NCBI RefSeq assembly: GCF_024756235.1
Contig: NZ_JANUGY010000005.1
Location: 372,001 to 436,000, forward strand
Origin: Massilia kyonggiensis
Lineage (GTDB): Bacteria > Pseudomonadota > Gammaproteobacteria > Burkholderiales > Burkholderiaceae_D
Reading direction: 5' to 3'
Length of the DNA: 64,000 bases
In this document: piece after piece, positions 26,589 through 34,662 of the stretch
Layout: every line of letters starts with the position of its first letter
How positions within the stretch are numbered: the first letter of the stretch is position 1
The notes under the pieces: model-generated
The model's database searches: none
The model's input: only the letters and a program-made list of their open reading frames with translations
Told to the model about the DNA's origin: nothing
Position numbers and translations under genes: made by a program

Positions 26589-26653
26589 ATGCATATTTTT
26601 AGTCACAAACGCTTACGTGCCGGATGATGCGATTTTGAACACGGACTGCTATC
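26589..26653 (+). promoter_or_regulatory. Upstream region with blocks shared by the second outer-membrane protein gene
   Basis: Contains ATGCATATTT (26589-26598), TGAACACG (26636-26643) and TGCTATC (26647-26653). The same three blocks occur in the same order before the related gene at 32146. The TGCTATC-to-ATG distance is nearly the same (41 versus 38 bp), suggesting a common promoter or regulator. Confidence 0.45.
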
Positions 26654-26687
26654 TTAATAGGTGGCATCCATGACAAAGAGGACACGC

Positions 26688-27338
26688 ATGACCACCATCC
26701 ATCTCGCATTGGCCGCCGGACTGCTCGCCGCCGGCGTTGCACAGGCCCAGCTGCTGGACGGCGCGGCACCGAAGGATTTGTCGGCCACGCGCACGCTGTC
26801 CCCGCCGTTCGCGAAGATCCAGCCCGTCCCGCGCACCTACATGGGCAATGAGGCGGAAACGGGCGGCCTGCGCTACCAGGACAAGAGTGCGTTCGGCGTG
26901 TACGTGTCCGATCCGAAGCTGTTCGCGGGCGTCAACCTGTCGCCGTATTTCGCCATCGAGACGGGCTACGCGAACCTGTACACGCGCGGCTTCCACTTCG
27001 CCGATTACGCCCGTCCCGACGAGGTGAACGGCGCGCTCGGCACCAAGGGGTCCAACAGCTACCTGGCGGCGCGGCTCAACGTGCCCGTCAACGACCAGCT
27101 CTCGGCCTACGGCAAGCTGGGCGTCGCCGTCAGCGACCGCGTTGCCCACGACAAGACCTACCGCAACACCGTGACGGACACGGACGTCGGCGCGTACGTC
27201 GGCATGGGCGCTCGCTACAAGGTGAGCGAGAAGGCAACCGTGTCCGCGGGTTACGAGCAGTACGGCAACAGCGCGAAGAAATGGGGCAGCGAGACCAATA
27301 ACTCGGGCCTGCAGGCCAAGTTCAGGATGGGCTTTTAA
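26688..27338 (+). CDS. Small outer-membrane beta-barrel protein
   Basis: 216 residues. A signal peptide (MTTIHLALAAGLLAAGVAQA) is followed by a beta-strand-rich domain ending in aromatic FRMGF, typical of OmpW/OmpA-like eight-stranded barrels. It shares a core (LSAYGKLGVA; GAYVGMGARYKVSEKATVSAGYEQYG) with the protein at 32146-32706, so the two are paralogues. ATG 26688 was chosen because AAAGAGGA lies six bases upstream and the leader follows; earlier in-frame GTG 26661 and ATG 26670 would add only a short non-leader stretch. The function is unknown. Confidence 0.8.
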   Translation: MTTIHLALAAGLLAAGVAQAQLLDGAAPKDLSATRTLSPPFAKIQPVPRTYMGNEAETGGLRYQDKSAFGVYVSDPKLFAGVNLSPYFAIETGYANLYTRGFHFADYARPDEVNGALGTKGSNSYLAARLNVPVNDQLSAYGKLGVAVSDRVAHDKTYRNTVTDTDVGAYVGMGARYKVSEKATVSAGYEQYGNSAKKWGSETNNSGLQAKFRMGF

Positions 27339-27359
27339 GCCTGTGTCACAATCACGGGC

Positions 27360-28061
27360 ATGGAAAAACTGCTCTCTGAATTGATTCGCCTGTACCTGTT
27401 GCCGGACAGCCCGGCCGCGCAGGGCGGACCCGGCCCGGCCGTCGACCTCGTCTCCGGCGCGGGCCTCGTGCGTGCCATCGCGATCCCGTTCCGCAAGGCG
27501 GCCGGGGAAGACGCGCAGCACTGGGAACGCCTGTGCACCGTCGCGAACGGCCTGCAGGCCGACTTCGGTTTTCCGGCTCCCGCGGTGAGCGTCGCCAGCA
27601 CGGGCGGCTTCATGCTGTGGCTGTCGCTGGCGGCACCCGTGCCGGTCGCCGACGCGCGCCGTTTCGTCGCCGGCCTGGGCCGGTTGTGGCCGGACACGCT
27701 GCCGCCCGCCGACACCATCGGCGTGCCCGTCGAACTGCCGCCGTGCGCGAACACGGCGACGGGGACGTGGGCCGCGTTCATCCATCCTGGCATGGGCGCG
27801 TCGTTCGCGGACGAGTCCGGACTCGACATGGCGCCGCCCGCGGCGGGGCAGGTCGCGTTCCTGGAAGGCCTGGACAGCATCGCGCCCGGCCAGTTCGGCG
27901 CCGCGCTGGCGCGGCTCGAGACCCCCGCGACACCGGTCGCACCGCCGCCGCCTCCCGCCGCCGACGGCCTGCTGCTGAAGGACGCAACGCTGGAAGACAT
28001 CGTCCGCGTCCTGCACGCGCGCGGCATCGAACCCACGTTCCGCTTCACGCTCGCGCGATGA
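27360..28061 (+). CDS. Hypothetical protein coupled to a GH43 gene
   Basis: 233 residues that I do not recognise. No signal peptide or membrane segment is evident. The first ~175 residues look globular (MLWLSLAAPVPVADARRFVAGLGRLWPDTL), followed by a proline-rich linker (TPVAPPPPPAA) and a short C-terminal segment (LLKDATLEDIVRVLHARGIEPTFRFTLAR). Its stop codon overlaps the ATG of the GH43 gene (ATGA), so they are co-translated, but a cytoplasmic protein coupled to a secreted glycosidase gives no clear functional clue. Confidence 0.7.
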   Translation: MEKLLSELIRLYLLPDSPAAQGGPGPAVDLVSGAGLVRAIAIPFRKAAGEDAQHWERLCTVANGLQADFGFPAPAVSVASTGGFMLWLSLAAPVPVADARRFVAGLGRLWPDTLPPADTIGVPVELPPCANTATGTWAAFIHPGMGASFADESGLDMAPPAAGQVAFLEGLDSIAPGQFGAALARLETPATPVAPPPPPAADGLLLKDATLEDIVRVLHARGIEPTFRFTLAR

Positions 28062-29095
28062 AGCGCGCCTTGCTGGCCGCGGCGGCCGCTGTCGTCCTGA
28101 ACGCGCAGGCGGCCAATCCGATCGTCCAGGGGTGGTATGCGGATCCGGAAATCCGCGTCTTCGGCGATACGTATTGGATCTATCCGACCTATTCCGCCGA
28201 CGCCGGCCAGCCATCGAAGCCATCGGTCTTCACGCCGGCGCAGCAGCGCATGCGCGCCCGTTCCAACCTGATCTGGGCGCCATTCCTGAAGCAGACGTTC
28301 CTCGACGCCTTCTCGTCGCGCGACCTCGTGCACTGGACGCGGCACGAGCGGGTGCTCGACGTCGCCAACGTGGCCTGGGCCGCGTACGCGGTGTGGGCAC
28401 CGTCGGCCATCGCGCACGACGGCAAGTACTACCTGTTCTTCGGCGCGAACGACATCAAGAGCAACGACCAGGTGGGCGGTATCGGCGTGGCCGTCGGCGA
28501 CCGTCCCGAAGGTCCGTTCAGGGATGCGCTCGGCAAGCCGCTGATCGGGCAGATCCACAACGGCGCGCAGCCGATCGACCAGATGGTGTTCAAGGACGAC
28601 GACGGCCAGGTCTATATGGTCTACGGCGGCTGGAAGCACGCCAACGTCGTCAAACTTGCGCCGGATCTGCTCAGTGTCGTGCCGTTCCCCGACGGGACGA
28701 CGTTCAAGGAGATCACGCCGGATCCTGCCTACGTCGAAGGCCCGTTCATGGCCAGGCGCCGTGGCGTGTACTACTTCATGTGGTCGGAAGGGGAGTGGAC
28801 GGGGCCGGATTACCGCGTCGCCTATGCGATGGGCCCGTCGCCGTTTGGCCCGTTCAAACGGATCGGCACGATCCTCGCGCAGGATGGCCGCATTGCGCGC
28901 GGTGCCGGCCACCATTCCATCGTCAACGTGCCCGGCACCGACGAGTGGTACATCGCCTACCACCGCCGCCCGCTGGGCGAGACGGACGGCAACCATCGCG
29001 AGCTCGCCGTCGAGCGCCTCTACTTCAACGACGACGGCACGATCCGGCCCGTGGTCATGACGAACGAGGGCGTTGCCCCGCGGCCGGTGCGCTGA
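28058..29095 (+). CDS. Secreted glycoside hydrolase family 43
   Basis: 345 residues with a signal peptide (about 1-18). The five-bladed propeller active-site acids are visible: Asp29 in WYADPEI (base), Asp174 in QPIDQMV (pKa modulator) and Glu227 in YVEGPFM (acid). GH43 enzymes release arabinofuranose or xylose from arabinan/xylan side chains; the exact activity cannot be fixed here. It lies outside the main arabinan locus at 47522-64000 and is coupled by ATGA to the hypothetical gene 27360-28061. It ends flush against the convergent LysR gene. Confidence 0.88.
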   Translation: MKRALLAAAAAVVLNAQAANPIVQGWYADPEIRVFGDTYWIYPTYSADAGQPSKPSVFTPAQQRMRARSNLIWAPFLKQTFLDAFSSRDLVHWTRHERVLDVANVAWAAYAVWAPSAIAHDGKYYLFFGANDIKSNDQVGGIGVAVGDRPEGPFRDALGKPLIGQIHNGAQPIDQMVFKDDDGQVYMVYGGWKHANVVKLAPDLLSVVPFPDGTTFKEITPDPAYVEGPFMARRRGVYYFMWSEGEWTGPDYRVAYAMGPSPFGPFKRIGTILAQDGRIARGAGHHSIVNVPGTDEWYIAYHRRPLGETDGNHRELAVERLYFNDDGTIRPVVMTNEGVAPRPVR

Positions 29096-29977
29096 TCACG
29101 GCGCCAGGTAGGCCGCCAGCTCGTCCGGCGTCCCCTTCGGAAACGCCGCCTTCAAATAATCGAGGAAGGCCGACACGCGCGCGCTCAGCAGCCGCCGCGA
29201 CGGATACAGCGCCCACAGCGCGATCTCCGGCCCGGCGACGTCGCCCCAGCGCACCAGCCGGCCGGCCGCGAGATCGTGGCTGACCACCGACGCCGGCAAA
29301 CAGCCCGCGCCGACGCCCGCTCGCACCGCGTCGCGCACCATCACGAGCGACGACAGGCGCAGTACGGGATCGATCGGGATGTCGGCCTGTCCCGGCACCT
29401 GCCACGCCGCATGGTCGGTCACGGGGCTCACGACGGCGGGTACGGGGGCGCCATCCTGCGGCCGCCGGAGTCCCGGCGCCGCCACGACGACGAGCCGGTC
29501 GCGCAGGAAGATGCGGCCGACGAGGTTTTCGTCCGGATCGGGATTGACGCGGATGACGAGGTCGTAGCCTTCCTCGACCATGTCCACGGGCCGGTCTTCC
29601 GTCGTCACTTCCAGCCGCACGTCTGGATACGCCCGCGCGAAGCCCGCGGCCAGCGTGCCCATCGCCGTCTGCGAGAACAGCAGCGGGGCGCTGATGCGCA
29701 AGCGGCCGCGCGGCCGGTCGCCGCCCGAGGCGAGGGCGGCCGCCGTCTCGTCGATCTCTGCCAGCAGGGCGCCCGTCCGTTCGTACAGCGCGCGTCCTTC
29801 CTGCGTGAGCTTCAGCGCGCGCGCCCCCCGTTCGAACAGGCGCAGGCCCAGATCCGCTTCCAGCTCCGCGACTCGGCGCGACAAGGTCGCCTTCGGCCGG
29901 CCCGTCTCGCGCGCGGCGCGGCCGAAGCCGCCGTGGCGGGCGACGAGGTTGAAATCGGCGAGGGCAAGCAAGTCCAT
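29096..29977 (-). CDS. LysR-family transcriptional regulator
   Basis: 293 residues from ATG 29977. HTH at about 1-60 (ADFNLVARHGGFGRAARETGRPKATLSRRVAELE) and effector domain at about 85-285 (RGRLRISAPLLFSQTAMGTLAAGFARAYPDVRLEV) of the CrgA/DmlR-like type. It is divergent from the NAD(P)H-binding protein at 30092, the common arrangement for quinone- or electrophile-responsive regulation. An upstream extension of the frame exists but has no HTH support. Confidence 0.88.
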   Translation of the reverse strand: MDLLALADFNLVARHGGFGRAARETGRPKATLSRRVAELEADLGLRLFERGARALKLTQEGRALYERTGALLAEIDETAAALASGGDRPRGRLRISAPLLFSQTAMGTLAAGFARAYPDVRLEVTTEDRPVDMVEEGYDLVIRVNPDPDENLVGRIFLRDRLVVVAAPGLRRPQDGAPVPAVVSPVTDHAAWQVPGQADIPIDPVLRLSSLVMVRDAVRAGVGAGCLPASVVSHDLAAGRLVRWGDVAGPEIALWALYPSRRLLSARVSAFLDYLKAAFPKGTPDELAAYLAP

Positions 29978-30091
29978 GTGTTCCACCTGAGAGACGGGAT
30001 GTCCAATATTACCGTCTATCGGTCCGCCTGTGGGATGGCTAAGCTGTGAAGCGTCAACCGACACTTTTCGAACCCAACAGGAGCAAACATC

Positions 30092-30958
30092 ATGACCATT
30101 CTCGTCACTGGCGCAACGGGCAACATCGGCCACCACGTCGTCAACCAGCTCGTGCAGCGCGGCGCCCCCGTGCGCGCACTCGTCCGCAACCCTGCCAAGG
30201 CGGATTTCCCGGCCGGCGTCGACGTCGTCCAGGGCGACCTGCTCGACGTCGATGCCCTGCGCCGCGCGTTCGACGGCGTGTCGACCCTGTTCCTGCTGAA
30301 TGCCGTCGTGCCCGACGAATTCACGCAGGCGCTCGTGACGCTCAATATCGCGCGGGAAGCAGGCGTGCAGCGGGTCGTCTATCTGTCCGTCATCCACAGC
30401 GACCTGTACGTGAACGTGCCGCACTTCGCAGGTAAATTCGGCGTCGAGCGGATGATCGAACAGATGGGCTTTGCCGCCACCATCCTGCGCCCGGCCTATT
30501 TCATCGACAACGACGTCACGATCAAGGACGTGGTGCTCGGCTACGGCGTGTATCCGATGCCGGTCGGCGGCAGGGGCCTCGCGATGGTCGATGCGCGGGA
30601 CATCGCCGAGGTCGCCGCCATCGAACTGATCCGCCGCCACGATGCCGCCCAGCCGCTGCCGCTCGAGCGCATCAACGTCGTCGGCCCGGACACGCTGACG
30701 GGTGCCGATGTCGCGGCCATCTGGTCCGACGTGCTGGGGCGGCCCATCGCATATGGCGGCGGCGACACGGCCGCCTTCGAACAGAACTTGCGCCAGTTCA
30801 TGCCGGCCTGGATGGCGTACGACATGCGCCTGATGGGCGAGCGCTTCCTCACCGACGGCATGGTGCCGGAGGCCGGGGACGTCGCACGCCTGTCCGCGTT
30901 GCTGGGCCGTCAGCTGCGCACGTATCGCGAATTCGCCGCTGCCATCGCCGCTGGCTGA
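30092..30958 (+). CDS. NmrA-like NAD(P)H-binding atypical SDR protein
   Basis: 288 residues. The N-terminal Rossmann fold carries the atypical-SDR nucleotide motif TGATGNIG (about 6-13). Other features are FLLNAVVP and VYLSVIHSD in the core and a C-terminal NmrA-like part. Homologues are redox-sensing or NAD(P)H:quinone oxidoreductase-type proteins (YtfG/QorB-like), and enzymatic activity is uncertain. It is probably controlled by the divergent LysR protein. ATG 30092 follows an AGGAG RBS. Confidence 0.85.
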   Translation: MTILVTGATGNIGHHVVNQLVQRGAPVRALVRNPAKADFPAGVDVVQGDLLDVDALRRAFDGVSTLFLLNAVVPDEFTQALVTLNIAREAGVQRVVYLSVIHSDLYVNVPHFAGKFGVERMIEQMGFAATILRPAYFIDNDVTIKDVVLGYGVYPMPVGGRGLAMVDARDIAEVAAIELIRRHDAAQPLPLERINVVGPDTLTGADVAAIWSDVLGRPIAYGGGDTAAFEQNLRQFMPAWMAYDMRLMGERFLTDGMVPEAGDVARLSALLGRQLRTYREFAAAIAAG

Positions 30959-31025
30959 GTCCAGTGCTTCGGCTTTCCCGAACTTCGGCTTCCGATATTT
31001 CTGATTCTATTGTTGCTCTGACAGC

Positions 31026-31053
31026 TTTACACTTTGTCCGTCGTCAATATAAG
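31026..31053 (+). promoter_or_regulatory. Sigma-70-like promoter of the prohibitin-like gene
   Basis: TTTACA (-35, 31026-31031) and TATAAG (-10, 31048-31053) are separated by 16 bp, five of six matches in each box, about 55 bp upstream of the start codon at 31108. The 30959-31107 gap otherwise holds nothing recognisable. Confidence 0.65.
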
Positions 31054-31107
31054 ACGACCTGCCGATCCAGAGTCGATCGGCGGAACCAAAGCTGAAAGGG
31101 AACGGAA

Positions 31108-31920
31108 ATGAATCGAGTGTCATTGAACGCGGGCGTGAAGCTCGTCCTTGCCGTCGTCGTGCTGATCCTGCTGTTCGCGCTGGCACCGTTCGGGACGGTG
31201 CCGGCCGGCCATCGCGGCGTGATGACGACGTTCGGCAGCCCGAGCGACCAGGTGCTGAGCGAGGGCATCCACTTCCGCGTGCCGATCGCGCAGAAGCTCA
31301 ATCTCGTCAACGTCTCGATCCAGAAGGGCGAAGGCGATGGCGATGCCGCCTCGCGCGACCTGCAGACCGTGCACACCCGCGTGGCGCTGAACTACCACGT
31401 CCGCCCGGATGCCGCGATGACGGTGTTCCGCGACCTGGGCAACGAGCCGGGCCAGCGCATCATCATCCCCGCCGTGCAGGAAGCGGTGAAGGCCGTCACG
31501 GCCCGCTTCACGGCCGAGGAACTGATCGCCAAGCGTACCGACGTGCGCGACCAGATCGTCACCCAGCTGCGCGAACGGCTGGCGCGCCACGGCATCGTCG
31601 TGGACGAGTTCTCGATCGTGAACTTCAATTTCTCGCGTTCGTTCAATGAGGCGATCGAAGCGAAGACGACGGCCGAGCAGCTGAAGCTGAAGGCGGAACG
31701 CGACCTGCAGCGCATCGAGGTGGAAGCGAAGCAGCGGGTGGCCCAGGCCCGTGCCGAAGCCGAATCGCTGGCCGTGCAGCGCCAGCAGGTGACGCCGGAA
31801 CTGATCCGCCTGCGCGAGATGGAGAACCAGCGCATGGCCATCGAGAAGTGGGATGGCAAGCTGCCCAGCGTGGCCGGTGGTGCGGTCCCGTTCATCAACG
31901 TGAGTACCGGCGTGAAATGA
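31108..31920 (+). CDS. Prohibitin/SPFH-domain membrane protein
   Basis: 270 residues. One N-terminal membrane anchor (about 11-30) is followed by the SPFH domain (about 35-190, VPAGHRGVMTTFGSPSDQVLSEGIHFRVP) and a C-terminal alanine/glutamate-rich coiled coil (about 190-250, KAERDLQRIEVEAKQRVAQARAEAESLAVQRQQV). Bacterial members form membrane-associated oligomeric rings and modulate FtsH-like proteolysis or membrane organisation. It is monocistronic, with its own promoter, and no protease partner gene is adjacent. Confidence 0.88.
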   Translation: MNRVSLNAGVKLVLAVVVLILLFALAPFGTVPAGHRGVMTTFGSPSDQVLSEGIHFRVPIAQKLNLVNVSIQKGEGDGDAASRDLQTVHTRVALNYHVRPDAAMTVFRDLGNEPGQRIIIPAVQEAVKAVTARFTAEELIAKRTDVRDQIVTQLRERLARHGIVVDEFSIVNFNFSRSFNEAIEAKTTAEQLKLKAERDLQRIEVEAKQRVAQARAEAESLAVQRQQVTPELIRLREMENQRMAIEKWDGKLPSVAGGAVPFINVSTGVK

Positions 31921-31957
31921 TCCTCACCATTGTAAGCAAGTGAAACAGGAATGGCGT

Positions 31958-31990
31958 CGGCGTATGGCTGAGATCGTGCAGCCTACGCCG
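31958..31990 (+). terminator. Hairpin downstream of the prohibitin-like gene
   Basis: CGGCGTA-t-GGCTG pairs with CAGCC-TACGCCG around an 8-nt loop: a 12-bp stem with one bulged T, 37 bp after the stop codon. There is no U-tract, so termination is only probable. Confidence 0.35.
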
Positions 31991-32024
31991 CGCTATGTCC
32001 TGCAACGCGCATCGCCTTGTCTGC

Positions 32025-32114
32025 ATGCATATTTGGCTTTCGGGCCATTGATATGCACACCCGTAACAGATCCTTACCAATCCTCGATTTTTGCTTTCTG
32101 AACACGTTGCTATC
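32025..32114 (+). promoter_or_regulatory. Upstream region with blocks shared by the 26688 outer-membrane protein gene
   Basis: ATGCATATTT (32025-32034), TGAACACG (32099-32106) and TGCTATC (32108-32114) repeat the blocks found upstream of the paralogue at 26688. TGCTATC lies 38 bp before the start codon. The rest of the gap has no other assignable feature. Confidence 0.45.
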
Positions 32115-32145
32115 GTGGCGGCCTCACACCACCACAGGAGATAGC

Positions 32146-32706
32146 ATGAAAGCACTGACCTTCATCCTCGCGACCGCCGCGCTCGTTGCCGGCAGCGCCG
32201 CGCACGCGCAGCAGTCGACGACGTTCAAGCCGTATGTCGGCGTGGGCGTGGCGAGCGCCGCGAACCGGGACACCGACAGCCGCCACGCCGACGCCAAGAT
32301 CTTCGGCGGCGTCGATTTGACCGACAACCTGGGCGTGGAAGCGGGCTACGTCAACTTCTCCAGCCGCGACCGCCAGTACTCCGAAGCGTACACGGGCATC
32401 CCTGGCGGCGTGAAGACGACGACCAAGGGCTACGGCGCCTACGTCGCCGCCAAGTACACGGTGCCCATCACCGACCGCTTCTCGGCCTACGGCAAGCTGG
32501 GTCTCGCGCACAGCCAGCGCAAGTGGAGCAACAACATCGGCTACTCGGCGGCGGACAATGACAACGATGTGTATGCCGGCGTGGGTGCGCAGTACAAGCT
32601 GAACGACACGCTGTCCCTCGTCGGCGAGTACGAGAACTACGGCAAGCGCAAGGACTTCGGCGCGCGCGCGGGCGTGTGGTCGGCGGGGCTGAAGGTCGGA
32701 TTCTGA
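32146..32706 (+). CDS. Small outer-membrane beta-barrel protein (paralogue of 26688-27338)
   Basis: 186 residues. Signal peptide about 1-21 (ending AHAQ), then an eight-stranded-barrel-like sequence starting FKPYVGVGVA and ending LKVGF. It shares RFSAYGKLGLA and the DVYAGVGAQYKLNDTLSLVGEYENYG core with the 26688 protein. Motifs suggest OmpA/OmpW-like small porins or adhesins; the precise role is unknown. ATG 32146 is preceded by ACAGGAG. Similar upstream blocks suggest co-regulation with the paralogue. Confidence 0.82.
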   Translation: MKALTFILATAALVAGSAAHAQQSTTFKPYVGVGVASAANRDTDSRHADAKIFGGVDLTDNLGVEAGYVNFSSRDRQYSEAYTGIPGGVKTTTKGYGAYVAAKYTVPITDRFSAYGKLGLAHSQRKWSNNIGYSAADNDNDVYAGVGAQYKLNDTLSLVGEYENYGKRKDFGARAGVWSAGLKVGF

Positions 32707-32731
32707 TACACTTCCATTGTCGGAAAAGGCA

Positions 32732-32773
32732 GACTTGGTTATAGGTAGGCCCAAGTCCTTTCGGAAACGAAAG
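32732..32773 (+). terminator. Tandem hairpins after the outer-membrane protein gene
   Basis: First hairpin GACTTGG / CCAAGTC (32732-32757, 12-nt loop), then CTTTCG-GAAA-CGAAAG (32758-32773), a GNRA-type tetraloop, followed by a mildly U-rich stretch. It probably ends the transcript from 32146. Nothing else is evident in the 32707-32901 gap. Confidence 0.4.
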
Positions 32774-32901
32774 CTCTGTTTCATGCGTCCGCGCATGCGA
32801 ACCCTCGACGAACACTGGCGCCCGTTGGCGCCAACTGTTCGTCCGTGTGGTCGTCATGTCGATGCACTGCTCCGGTCGAACAGACGATCAAGGAGCAGTC
32901 C

Positions 32902-34134
32902 ATGGACGCATCACCGTCCTCAATCATCCCTCGTTTCACCGGACGCACCGGCATCATCGCCGTCTCCGTCTTCTTCAACTTCGCCGGCTTCACCCTCATC
33001 ATCCCCGTGTTGCCGTTCTCGGTGGCGCGCTACGTCGCGGCACCGGACGTCGCGTGGTGGGTGTCGCTGATCCTCGCCCTGTATGCGCTCTGTTCGTTCG
33101 TCGCTGCGCCCGTGCTGGGCGCGCTGAGCGATCGCTTCGGGCGGCGGCCCGTGATGCTGGTGTCGCTGTGCGGCTCCGCCCTGGGATTCGCCGTGTTCGG
33201 CGTCGGCGGGGCGTTATGGGTCCTGGTGCTGGGCCGCGTGATCGAAGGCCTGACGGCCGGCAGCATCTCGGCACTGTATGCGTATGTCGCCGATACCCAC
33301 GGTCCCGCTGAACGCGGCCCTGCGTTCGGCATGCTCGGCGCTGCCGGCGGCCTTGGCTTCATGATGGGGCCGGTCCTCGGCGGCGCCCTCGGACAGGTGT
33401 CGCTGTCGGCGCCGCTGTATGGCGCGGCCGTCGTGGCGCTGCTGAATTGTGCGCTGGTCTGGTTCTGCATGCCGGAAAGCCATCCGCACGCGCGGCGCAG
33501 CGCACGCCTGCACTGGGGCCAGTTCAACGCGGCCGGCCAGTTGCTGCGCGCGCTGCGCGAGCCGCGCCTGCGCCCGTTGTTCGCGGTCGTGTTCTGCTTT
33601 GCGCTGGGCGGCACCGTGCTGCAGGCGAACCTGACGGTGCTGCTCAAGGATTTACTCGCCTTCCAGCCGGGCGGTATCGGTCTCGTGCTCGCGGGCGTCG
33701 GGCTGATGGACATCGTCAGCCAGGGCTTCGCCGCGCCGAGACTCCAACTGCGCTTCGGCGAGCGCCGTGTCGCCGCGGCTGGCCTCGCGATCAATGGGCT
33801 CGGCCTTGCGCTGGTCGCGCTGCTGCCGTTGTACGCCGCCGTGCCGCTGCTCGTGGCCGGAATCGCGGTCTTCACGTTCGGCGATGGCCTCTTTCAGCCA
33901 TCTGCGAGCGCGTTGATCGCCAATGCCGCGCCGGCGGAACGGCAGGGGGAGGTGCAGGGCGCGAATCAGGCGCAGCAGGCCATCGCGCGGACGGCGGGAC
34001 CGCTGGTTGCGGCCTGGTTATACGGCGTCGCGGCCGGAGCGCCGTATGCTGTGGCGGCGCTCGTCGTCCTGATTGCGGCCGTGGCGTTGAGCAGAAGAAG
34101 AGGTAAAGCGTTACGTCGGAAGTTCGGGTTCTGA
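32902..34134 (+). CDS. MFS drug-type exporter (TetA-like)
   Basis: 410 residues with about twelve membrane segments. The MFS motif A is present between segments 2 and 3 (GALSDRFGRRPVML), and motif C-like glycine/proline patterns appear in segment 5 (GAAGGLGFMMGPVLGG), both typical of DHA1 antiporters such as the tetracycline exporters; length fits (~400). ATG 32902 follows AAGGAG. The substrate is unknown, so resistance should not be inferred from sequence alone. The MarR gene lies downstream but has its own operator-promoter. Confidence 0.85.
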   Translation: MDASPSSIIPRFTGRTGIIAVSVFFNFAGFTLIIPVLPFSVARYVAAPDVAWWVSLILALYALCSFVAAPVLGALSDRFGRRPVMLVSLCGSALGFAVFGVGGALWVLVLGRVIEGLTAGSISALYAYVADTHGPAERGPAFGMLGAAGGLGFMMGPVLGGALGQVSLSAPLYGAAVVALLNCALVWFCMPESHPHARRSARLHWGQFNAAGQLLRALREPRLRPLFAVVFCFALGGTVLQANLTVLLKDLLAFQPGGIGLVLAGVGLMDIVSQGFAAPRLQLRFGERRVAAAGLAINGLGLALVALLPLYAAVPLLVAGIAVFTFGDGLFQPSASALIANAAPAERQGEVQGANQAQQAIARTAGPLVAAWLYGVAAGAPYAVAALVVLIAAVALSRRRGKALRRKFGF

Positions 34135-34158
34135 TCGCCAGCCGCCGGATTGGTTGCT

Positions 34159-34185
34159 AAAATAGTTTAATAATTAAACTATTTT
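34159..34185. promoter_or_regulatory. 27-bp perfect palindromic MarR operator
   Basis: AAAATAGTTTAA, then TAA, then TTAAACTATTTT: two perfect 12-bp arms in an AT-only-like island within very GC-rich DNA, ending 10 bp before the MarR start codon and overlapping the likely promoter and RBS region. Position and shape are those of an autoregulatory MarR binding site. Confidence 0.75.
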
Positions 34186-34195
34186 GGAGACGTCC

Positions 34196-34642
34196 ATGGC
34201 GCTGAATCGGGCCGCAATGGCCGAGCTGCTGGGCTTTCGCCTGCGCCGCGTGAACCTGGCGCTGGCGCGCGATTTCGGCCGCGCCACGGACGATCATGGA
34301 TTGCGCGAGGGCGAGTTTACGTCGCTGGCGACGATCGCCTCCAATCCGGGCATTTCCCAGAGCGAGATCTGCCGCGTGACCGGGATCGACAAAACGGCCA
34401 CCGTGGCCGTCATCGACGATCTGGAGCGGCGCGGCTGGGTCACGCGTGCGCGCGCGACCGACGACCGGCGCCGCTACGTCCTCCACCTCGCGCCCGCAGG
34501 CCGGCGCGCGCTCGACGACCTCGTCGACCGTACGCGGGAGATCGAGGACCGCGTGCTCGCCGTCCTGACCGACGCCGAGCGCCGCAGGCTGTTCGCCACG
34601 CTGGACAAGCTGGTCGAACGCGTCCTGGCCAACGATCCATGA
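34196..34642 (+). CDS. MarR-family regulator of the tannase gene
   Basis: 148 residues: a winged-helix dimeric repressor (HTH about 50-75, ISQSEICRVTGIDKTATVAVIDDLERRGWVTR; wing RATDDRRRYVLHLAPAGRRAL). ATG 34196 follows TTGGAGA; in-frame TTG 34184 is an alternative that would sit inside the palindrome. The gene is followed after 20 bp by a secreted tannase-family hydrolase, so it probably responds to a phenolic compound, as in hydroxycinnamate and gallate regulators of this family. The ligand is inferred only from the neighbour. Confidence 0.88.
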   Translation: MALNRAAMAELLGFRLRRVNLALARDFGRATDDHGLREGEFTSLATIASNPGISQSEICRVTGIDKTATVAVIDDLERRGWVTRARATDDRRRYVLHLAPAGRRALDDLVDRTREIEDRVLAVLTDAERRRLFATLDKLVERVLANDP

Positions 34643-34662
34643 CACCACAACCAAGGAGATCC

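Noticed and set aside
29993..30016. GACGG / CCGTC inverted repeat as the LysR operator of the 29977/30092 divergent pair
   Set aside because: Arms only 5 bp with 14-bp spacing and no T-N11-A core; too weak to list.
32902..34134. Calling the MFS exporter a tetracycline-resistance gene
   Set aside because: Motif A and length resemble TetA, but no substrate-specific residues could be identified and the divergent tetR arrangement is absent.
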